Assembly: GCA_020027965.1 (NCBI GenBank)
Contig: JAHRHE010000019.1
Coordinates: forward strand, 1 to 38,128
Reading direction: 5' to 3'
DNA from: Nitrospirota bacterium
Lineage (GTDB): Bacteria; Nitrospirota; Nitrospiria; Nitrospirales; Nitrospiraceae
DNA length: 38,128 nt
Below are positions 34,153 through 38,128 of the stretch, in pieces. Every line of letters begins with the position of its first letter. The stretch's first letter is position 1. The translations under genes and the position numbers were made by a program. A model generated the notes under the pieces. That model was not told where the DNA came from, did no database searches, and saw nothing but the letters and a program-made list of their open reading frames with translations.

Positions 34153-35163
34153 ATGGCACTCCCACAAACACAGGACCAGACGGCAGCCAGGTACCAGACC
34201 ATCGTCCTGCAATCCCTGGCCAGTTTGTCGGAGGGTGATACCCGCTCTCGAACGCTCCACCGCCTGCGCATCCACCTGAGGAGGCTGCAGGCTTATCTCC
34301 AACTCATTGGCGCAGACCTCAGTGCCGACATGATTGCCAAGTGTGTCTCCCGCCTCAGTCGTCTCAGAACGTGGCAGGTGTTCGAGCGGTATGTGGAGCG
34401 ACTCCACGACTCGGGGTCCGACCTGCGCAAGGTGCGGGACCGTGTGGAGAAGACTCGCCTGAAGCTCCGGGAGAAAGACGCCTACGGGCAGATCAAAGGC
34501 CTTGTCCTGACCTCCACGTCGCCCTCCGCCCTCGCTGCTTCGTCCTCGGTCAGCCATCGGTTAGCCGCCCTACGGATGATAAATGCCGAAAGCCTGGCGG
34601 AACTGATCGACAAGGCCCGCGTCAAACCGCGCCGCAGGAGGCTGCATGCGCTTCGACTCAAGATCAAGACCATCCGCTACCAGGAGGAATGGGCCCTGCG
34701 CGAGCACGATCCGCGGCCTGGGCTAGTGGAGCGACTGAAGGATGCGCAAGACGTGCTCGGCGAGTACGAGGATCTGGCCGAGTTCAGGAAGCTGGCTCGT
34801 CTCCTCAGTTTGGAATGTCGACAGCAGATTACCAGGGACTGGCGCAGGGTCCGTAAGCGGGCCCGCGCGCTCCCGGCGGAATTGAGCCGATTGAGCCACG
34901 CACTCTCGAGGAGACGCCTTCGGCTCGTCGGGTCTCAGTCCCGTGCGGCTCGCACGAGTCTGCGTAGCCTTGAGGGCACGAGAGGCGATGCTCACCCCCC
35001 CCCTCTTGACAAATCAATAATTGTTGATATATATCCACCATCATGCTCCAGAGGACGAAAGACCTTGGACGCACCGCCCGATGGTTCCATGCCTTGGCTG
35101 ACGAAACCCGTTTACGGATCATCGACTGCCTGCTTGAGTGCGAGCAATGCGTGTGCGATTTGA
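34153..35163 (+). CDS. CHAD-domain protein, frame runs into arsR
   Basis: CHAD domains are helical bundles lined with Arg, Lys and His that bind inorganic polyphosphate. The protein has two Arg-rich halves: HRLRIHLRRLQAYLQLIG (about 36-53) and LHALRLKIKTIRYQEEWALR (about 161-180). After about residue 275 the sequence loses this character (GDAHPPPLDKSIIVDIY) and is a translation of the arsR promoter and the first 40 codons of arsR. A run of nine C (34995-35003) lies exactly at this change. Loss or gain of one C would end the protein within ten codons, before arsR. So the natural end is probably near 35003-35030. It may pair functionally with ppx and sixA. Confidence 0.82.
   Translation: MALPQTQDQTAARYQTIVLQSLASLSEGDTRSRTLHRLRIHLRRLQAYLQLIGADLSADMIAKCVSRLSRLRTWQVFERYVERLHDSGSDLRKVRDRVEKTRLKLREKDAYGQIKGLVLTSTSPSALAASSSVSHRLAALRMINAESLAELIDKARVKPRRRRLHALRLKIKTIRYQEEWALREHDPRPGLVERLKDAQDVLGEYEDLAEFRKLARLLSLECRQQITRDWRRVRKRARALPAELSRLSHALSRRRLRLVGSQSRAARTSLRSLEGTRGDAHPPPLDKSIIVDIYPPSCSRGRKTLDAPPDGSMPWLTKPVYGSSTACLSASNACAI
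35006..35033 (+). promoter_or_regulatory. arsR promoter with overlapping ArsR operator
   Basis: TTGACA (35006-35011), 16 bp, TATATA (35028-35033). Within the spacer lies the palindrome ATCAATAATTGTTGAT (35013-35028), of the ATCAA-N6-TTGAT form bound by ArsR repressors. A repressor there would block RNA polymerase. Transcription should start about 35040, two or three bases before the arsR ATG. Confidence 0.75.
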
Positions 35164-35366
35164 CTGATTCACTCCAGGTTGGGCAGTCCCGTCTTTCCTT
35201 CCACTTGAAGACGCTCAAAGATGCGGGCCTTCTCAAGGATCGGCGGGAGGGACGGTGGATCTACTATTCACTCAATCATGAGGCGATCGAGGAGCTCCAG
35301 GAGGCCATAGGCGCGCTGAAGACTCCAAGCCGCACGGTCGGGGGAACATCACGATGTTGCGACTGA
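35043..35366 (+). CDS. arsR: ArsR arsenite-responsive repressor
   Basis: The 107-residue winged-helix protein (WFHALADETRLRIIDCL, then VGQSRLSFHLKTLKDAGLL) has the As(III)-binding cluster ECEQCVCDL with Cys33, Cys36 and Cys38. This matches the ELCVCDL motif of arsenic-sensing ArsR proteins. Two further cysteines, Cys105 and Cys106, lie at the very C-terminus and could add ligands. It should release DNA on binding arsenite or antimonite. There is no Shine-Dalgarno, and the promoter predicts an almost leaderless mRNA. The 5' end overlaps the read-through frame of the CHAD gene by 121 bp. Confidence 0.93.
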   Translation: MLQRTKDLGRTARWFHALADETRLRIIDCLLECEQCVCDLTDSLQVGQSRLSFHLKTLKDAGLLKDRREGRWIYYSLNHEAIEELQEAIGALKTPSRTVGGTSRCCD

Positions 35367-35387
35367 GCCCTTTTTTTACCTAGAGCC

Positions 35388-35403
35388 ATCAAGAATTGTT
35401 GAT
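35388..35403. promoter_or_regulatory. Second ArsR operator, before arsM
   Basis: ATCAAGAATTGTTGAT (35388-35403) differs from the first operator by one base. It lies between arsR and arsM, 30 bp before the arsM ATG, which has AAGGAGG. No strong promoter overlaps it, so it may act as a roadblock or serve a weak internal promoter. Confidence 0.65.
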
Positions 35404-35432
35404 ATGTCGTCGCGACGAGGAAGGAGGCTGCC

Positions 35433-36305
35433 ATGACCAGCAAGACCATCAAAGAGCTCGTCAGGGAGGAATACAAGGAAGCGGCGTTGCAGGCCGCGGC
35501 CGGCGGGAGCACCTGCTGCAGCAGTTCGTGCTGCCGTGGGGACCGCACACGTCGAGATCACGAACCCATCACCTCCGATCTGTACCAGCCTGACGACACC
35601 GCCGGGCTGCCCGTGCAGGTAGTCGCGGCTTCGCTCGGCTGCGGCAACCCAACGGCTTTGGCCCAACTCCAGCCCGGCGAGACTGTGCTGGACTTGGGCT
35701 CGGGCGGCGGGCTCGACGTGCTGCTGTCCGCCAGGCGGGTCGGCCAAAGCGGGAAGGTCTATGGCCTGGACATGACGGATGAGATGCTGGCACTGGCCCG
35801 GGAGAACCAGCGGAAGGCGGGCATTCGCAACGTGGAGTTTCTCAAAGGGGAGATCGAACAGATCCCGCTGTCGGACAACTCCGTGGATGTCATCATCTCC
35901 AACTGCGTCATCAATCTCGCCGCCGACAAGGACCTGGTACTGGCGGAAGCCTTTCGCGTCCTCAAGCCGGGCGGCCGCCTGGCTGTGTCCGACGTGGTCG
36001 TACGTGGACGGGTTCCCGCGGACATTCGTCTCAGCGTGGAACTCTGGATCGGTTGCGTAGCGGGGGCGCTGGAGGAATCGGAGTACCGGACGAAATTGGC
36101 TCAAGCCGGGTTTGAGGGGATTGAGCTAGAGCCGACGCGCATCTATCGCGCGGATGAGGCCAGGGAGTTTCTCGAAGGCGCAGGATTGAACGTTGGAACC
36201 ATCGCGGCAGAGGTGGATGGCAAGTTCATGAGCGCTTTCGTGCGCGCTCGCAAACCAGCCTCTGTGAACTATAAGGTCCTTCGACAAGGCTCAGGACAAG
36301 CCTGA
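35433..36305 (+). CDS. arsM: Arsenite S-adenosylmethionine methyltransferase
   Basis: The enzyme methylates As(III) to volatile or less harmful methylarsenicals. The SAM-binding motif is [13 protein letters not shown] (about 87-98). The conserved arsenic-binding cysteines are visible as SLGCGNP (Cys70), SNCVINL (Cys158) and WIGCVAGAL (Cys208). The N-terminus also has paired cysteines (28-29, 33-34), as in many ArsM proteins. The usual end of the family is near SAFVRARKP; here 15 more residues follow, the last part (LRQGSGQA) encoded by a dispersed repeat that also supplies the stop. AAGGAGG precedes the ATG. It is second in the ars operon, between arsR and acr3. Confidence 0.93.
   Translation: MTSKTIKELVREEYKEAALQAAAGGSTCCSSSCCRGDRTRRDHEPITSDLYQPDDTAGLPVQVVAASLGCGNPTALAQLQPGETVLDLGSGGGLDVLLSARRVGQSGKVYGLDMTDEMLALARENQRKAGIRNVEFLKGEIEQIPLSDNSVDVIISNCVINLAADKDLVLAEAFRVLKPGGRLAVSDVVVRGRVPADIRLSVELWIGCVAGALEESEYRTKLAQAGFEGIELEPTRIYRADEAREFLEGAGLNVGTIAAEVDGKFMSAFVRARKPASVNYKVLRQGSGQA
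36283..36302. repeat. Dispersed repeat at the arsM 3' end
   Basis: TCCTTCGACAAGGCTCAGGA and the following bases belong to the family also found at 12506-12590 and 37494-37590. It covers the last codons of arsM up to its stop at 36305. Next to it, in the 95-bp gap before acr3, are CCCGCC/GGCGGG arms (36312-36317, 36333-36338). Confidence 0.6.
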
Positions 36306-36352
36306 GGCGTGCCCGCCTCCTCCGGGGGCTCCGGCGGGTCCGCTAGAGCCTG

Positions 36353-36366
36353 CGCTGCGCGCAGCG
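36353..36366. repeat. Perfect 14-bp palindrome before acr3
   Basis: CGCTGCGCGCAGCG is a perfect palindrome between arsM and acr3, about 35 bp before the acr3 ATG. There is no T-run, so it is not a classical terminator; it may be an RNA hairpin that tunes expression of acr3. Confidence 0.5.
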
Positions 36367-36400
36367 GCGGAAGCCGTAAGGAATCGAAAAAGGAGTCAGC

Positions 36401-37591
36401 ATGGAGCTCGCACTTGAAGCAGTACGGCCTCGCATCACGCAAAAACGGCTGAATCTGTTTGAGCGCTACCTGACGGTTTGGGTGGGCCTCTGCATGCTGG
36501 CGGGTTTGGGCCTGGGCACGTGGGCGCCCGGCGTGATTCATGCGCTTCGGGACCTGGAGCTCGGGCGCGGGAGCCAGGTAAACCTCCCGATCGCCATCCT
36601 GATCTGGCTCATGATCATTCCGATGATGATGAAAGTTGACATTGCCGCGATCGCCAACGTCGCCAGGCAGCCGCGCGGGCTGCTCGTCACGTTGCTGATC
36701 AACTGGCTGGTGAAGCCCTTCTCGATGGCGTTCATCGCCTGGCTGTTCTTTCGCCATCTCTTGACACCCTGGATCGGGCCCGGAGAAGCGGATCAGTATA
36801 TCGCCGGCCTCATTATTCTTGCCGCCGCTCCCTGCACGGCCATGGTGTTCGTGTGGAGCTACCTCACCGATGGAGATCCTGCCTACACCCTGGTTCAGGT
36901 CTCAGTCAATGACCTGATCATGCTGTTTCTGTTCGCGCCGATCGTCGTGCTGCTCGTCAGCGGAGCTTCCTCACTCACGGTCCCGTTCCCGGTCTTGCTG
37001 TACTCGGTCCTCGCGTTCATTGTAATTCCCTTGGCGATTGGAACGATCTTGCGCACTTGGCTCATTCGCCGGCATGGGCATCAGTGGTTCGAGGGGACGT
37101 TCCTGCCCAGATCCGCGCCCGTGACCATTGTGGCCCTGCTGGCCACCCTGGTGCTGATCTTCGGATTCCAGGCCGAGAACATCCGAGAAAAAACTCTTCA
37201 CGTCCTGTTGATCGCCATTCCCATCCTACTCCAAGTGTATTTCAACGCCTCGTTGGCCTATTGGCTGATGAAGCTTTTGAGGGTCCCCCATGCGGTGGCC
37301 GCACCTGGAGCCTTGATCGGCGCGAGCAACTTCTTCGAGCTGGCCGTCGCCACCGCCATAGCGCTCTTTGGGCCTGGCTCAGGAGCCGCCTTGGCGACAG
37401 TCGTGGGTGTGCTAGTGGAGGTCCCGGTCATGCTGTCTGTCTGTGCCGCCTGCAATCGGACACGGCATTGGTTCCCAGAAATGGCCGTGAAGTCCTTCGA
37501 CCAGGCTCAGAACAGGCGTGAGGCCCTTCGACCCCTCGACAAAGCTCGGGGTGGTGAGCCTGTCGAACCACGGGGCTCAGGGCAGGCGTGA
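36401..37591 (+). CDS. acr3: Acr3-type arsenite efflux permease
   Basis: This 396-residue inner-membrane protein of the Acr3 family exports arsenite. About ten hydrophobic segments are visible. The family's key sequence APCTAMVFVWSYLTDGD carries the essential Cys of segment 4, and NLPIAILIWLMIIPMMMKVD lies in the first half. AAGGAG precedes the ATG at 36401. The ordinary family ending is near RTRHWFPE; the last 30 or so residues (KSFDQAQNRREALRP onward, ending RGSGQA) are translated from the dispersed repeat at 37494-37590. It is followed at once by arsC. Confidence 0.95.
   Translation: MELALEAVRPRITQKRLNLFERYLTVWVGLCMLAGLGLGTWAPGVIHALRDLELGRGSQVNLPIAILIWLMIIPMMMKVDIAAIANVARQPRGLLVTLLINWLVKPFSMAFIAWLFFRHLLTPWIGPGEADQYIAGLIILAAAPCTAMVFVWSYLTDGDPAYTLVQVSVNDLIMLFLFAPIVVLLVSGASSLTVPFPVLLYSVLAFIVIPLAIGTILRTWLIRRHGHQWFEGTFLPRSAPVTIVALLATLVLIFGFQAENIREKTLHVLLIAIPILLQVYFNASLAYWLMKLLRVPHAVAAPGALIGASNFFELAVATAIALFGPGSGAALATVVGVLVEVPVMLSVCAACNRTRHWFPEMAVKSFDQAQNRREALRPLDKARGGEPVEPRGSGQA
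37494..37590. repeat. Dispersed repeat in the acr3 3' end
   Basis: Two tandem related units, 37494-37523 and 37525-37593, each start CCTTCGAC and end CAGGCGTGAGG. Positions 37544-37564 are identical to 12506-12526. The second unit supplies the acr3 stop and lies directly before the arsC start. Confidence 0.7.
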
Positions 37592-37592
37592 G

Positions 37593-38024
37593 GTGGAAGG
37601 GCTCGGGAAGAAAAAGACCGTCCTGTTCCTCTGCACTGGGAACTCCTGCAGAAGCCAGATGGCGGAGGGACTTTTGCGTCATCTTGCCGGAGAGCGGTTT
37701 GAAGTGGCCAGCGCGGGAACTCACCCTGCCGGTCTCAACCGGGGCGCGGTGGCAGTGATGAGAGAGCTCGGTATCGACATCTCACACCACCGCTCAAAAC
37801 TGCTCGCTGAGTTCCTCGGCCGGCGCTTCGAGTACGTGATTACTGTTTGCGACCGTGCGAGGGAAACGTGTCCCGTCTTCCCAGCCGCCTCCTCCCTGCT
37901 GCATTGGAGCTTCGATGACCCTGCCTCGGCCCACGGCTCGTCTGAGGAACGCCTCGCCGTCTTTCGCCGGGTCCGGGATGAAATTGCGGAGAACCTACGC
38001 CGATTCATTGAGCAAAAGACTTGA
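37593..38024 (+). CDS. arsC: Arsenate reductase, LMW-phosphatase type
   Basis: The enzyme reduces arsenate to arsenite using thioredoxin. The 143-residue protein has the phosphatase-like loop CTGNSCR (Cys14, Arg20) and the redox pair in VCDRARETCPVF (Cys86, Cys93), the three catalytic cysteines of this class. It starts at GTG 37593, two bases past the acr3 stop, with a weak ribosome binding site; a GTG at 37518 inside the repeat would add repeat-encoded residues and is less likely. It completes the ars operon by making the substrate for Acr3 and ArsM. Its end overlaps a convergent regulator gene by 20 bp. Confidence 0.94.
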   Translation: MEGLGKKKTVLFLCTGNSCRSQMAEGLLRHLAGERFEVASAGTHPAGLNRGAVAVMRELGIDISHHRSKLLAEFLGRRFEYVITVCDRARETCPVFPAASSLLHWSFDDPASAHGSSEERLAVFRRVRDEIAENLRRFIEQKT

Positions 38025-38128
38025 GTGCGTATCCGACGCCGCGGGCCGCAACCAGGGCCCCGGGAAAACCCGGATGGCTTTCGATCTTCCGCTTCAGCCC
38101 CTGAACATACCGGTCTAGTTGTCCTTCA
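38005..38128 (-). CDS. Response regulator, OmpR/PhoB type, C-terminal fragment
   Basis: Only the last 40 codons are in the window. They read LDRYVQGLKRKIESHPGF, then ARGVGYALKSFAQ and a TGA. This is the recognition helix and wing of an OmpR/PhoB winged-helix domain (compare the family pattern of LRRKIE...VRGVGYRL). The gene continues off the right edge. It is convergent with arsC and overlaps it by 20 bp. The signal it answers cannot be told. Confidence 0.75.
   Translation of the reverse strand, partial: EGQLDRYVQGLKRKIESHPGFPGALVAARGVGYALKSFAQ

Noticed and set aside
35371-35380. T-run after arsR as a terminator
   Set aside because: CCCTTTTTTTACC has no convincing stem before it, and arsM continues in the same operon.

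Overview
The window is a gene-dense piece of a GC-rich bacterial chromosome. No tRNA, rRNA, CRISPR array or insertion sequence was seen. Several things suggest Nitrospirota (Nitrospira-like) or a similar environmental lineage: the style of the Ppx/GppA, HflX and CHAD proteins, and a dispersed palindromic repeat of the TTCGACAGGCTCA type. This placement comes from remembered family resemblance, not from a search, and is only moderately secure. Recognisable promoters look sigma70-like, often with TAGAAT, TACAAT or TATAAG as the -10 box.

Region 1 (1-7000, minus strand) is housekeeping: clpC, tsaD, hflX, nth and yicC run in one direction, with a strong promoter before clpC. hflX appears to start at a rare ATT codon. 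Region 2 (7000-14750) is central metabolism and stress: NAD kinase, an adrenodoxin-reductase-like flavoprotein, class II fumarase, a GYD-domain protein, an Hsp20 chaperone with a clear terminator, citrate synthase and an alpha/beta hydrolase. A 480-bp gap before hsp20 holds inverted copies of the dispersed repeat and an orphan promoter.

Region 3 (15000-20230) encodes exported or poorly known proteins: a small secreted protein, a C-terminal zinc-ribbon protein, and a pair of surface proteins (a Gly-rich one and a kelch/Ig-like/TIG one) behind a good promoter. Region 4 (20500-25700) holds an ArsC/Spx-like thioredoxin-fold protein, RNase D, a J-domain protein, a monohaem cytochrome c, an ACT-malic enzyme and a tiny secreted MKGE-repeat protein. 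Region 5 (25760-30600) has a 1235-residue fusion of a DUF255/YyaL-type protein to an aldo/keto reductase, then three small genes.

Region 6 (30640-35160) is the most intriguing. It holds a Ppx/GppA-HD gene (interrupted here by an internal deletion with frameshift), two overlapping thymidylate-kinase-like P-loop genes of which the second has Arg in place of the Walker A Lys, a convergent sixA phosphatase, and a CHAD protein. All have plausible links to phosphate or polyphosphate chemistry, and together they are the best candidate here for an undescribed system. Region 7 (35000-38024) is an arsenic operon, arsR-arsM-acr3-arsC, with two near-identical ATCAA-N6-TTGAT operators. A repeat element has supplied the C-terminal codons of both ArsM and Acr3. 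The right edge cuts a convergent OmpR-type response regulator gene.

Two genome-wide habits stand out: convergent genes overlap at their stops, twice within a shared palindromic 4-mer, and several promoters sit so close to the start codon that the mRNAs should be leaderless.
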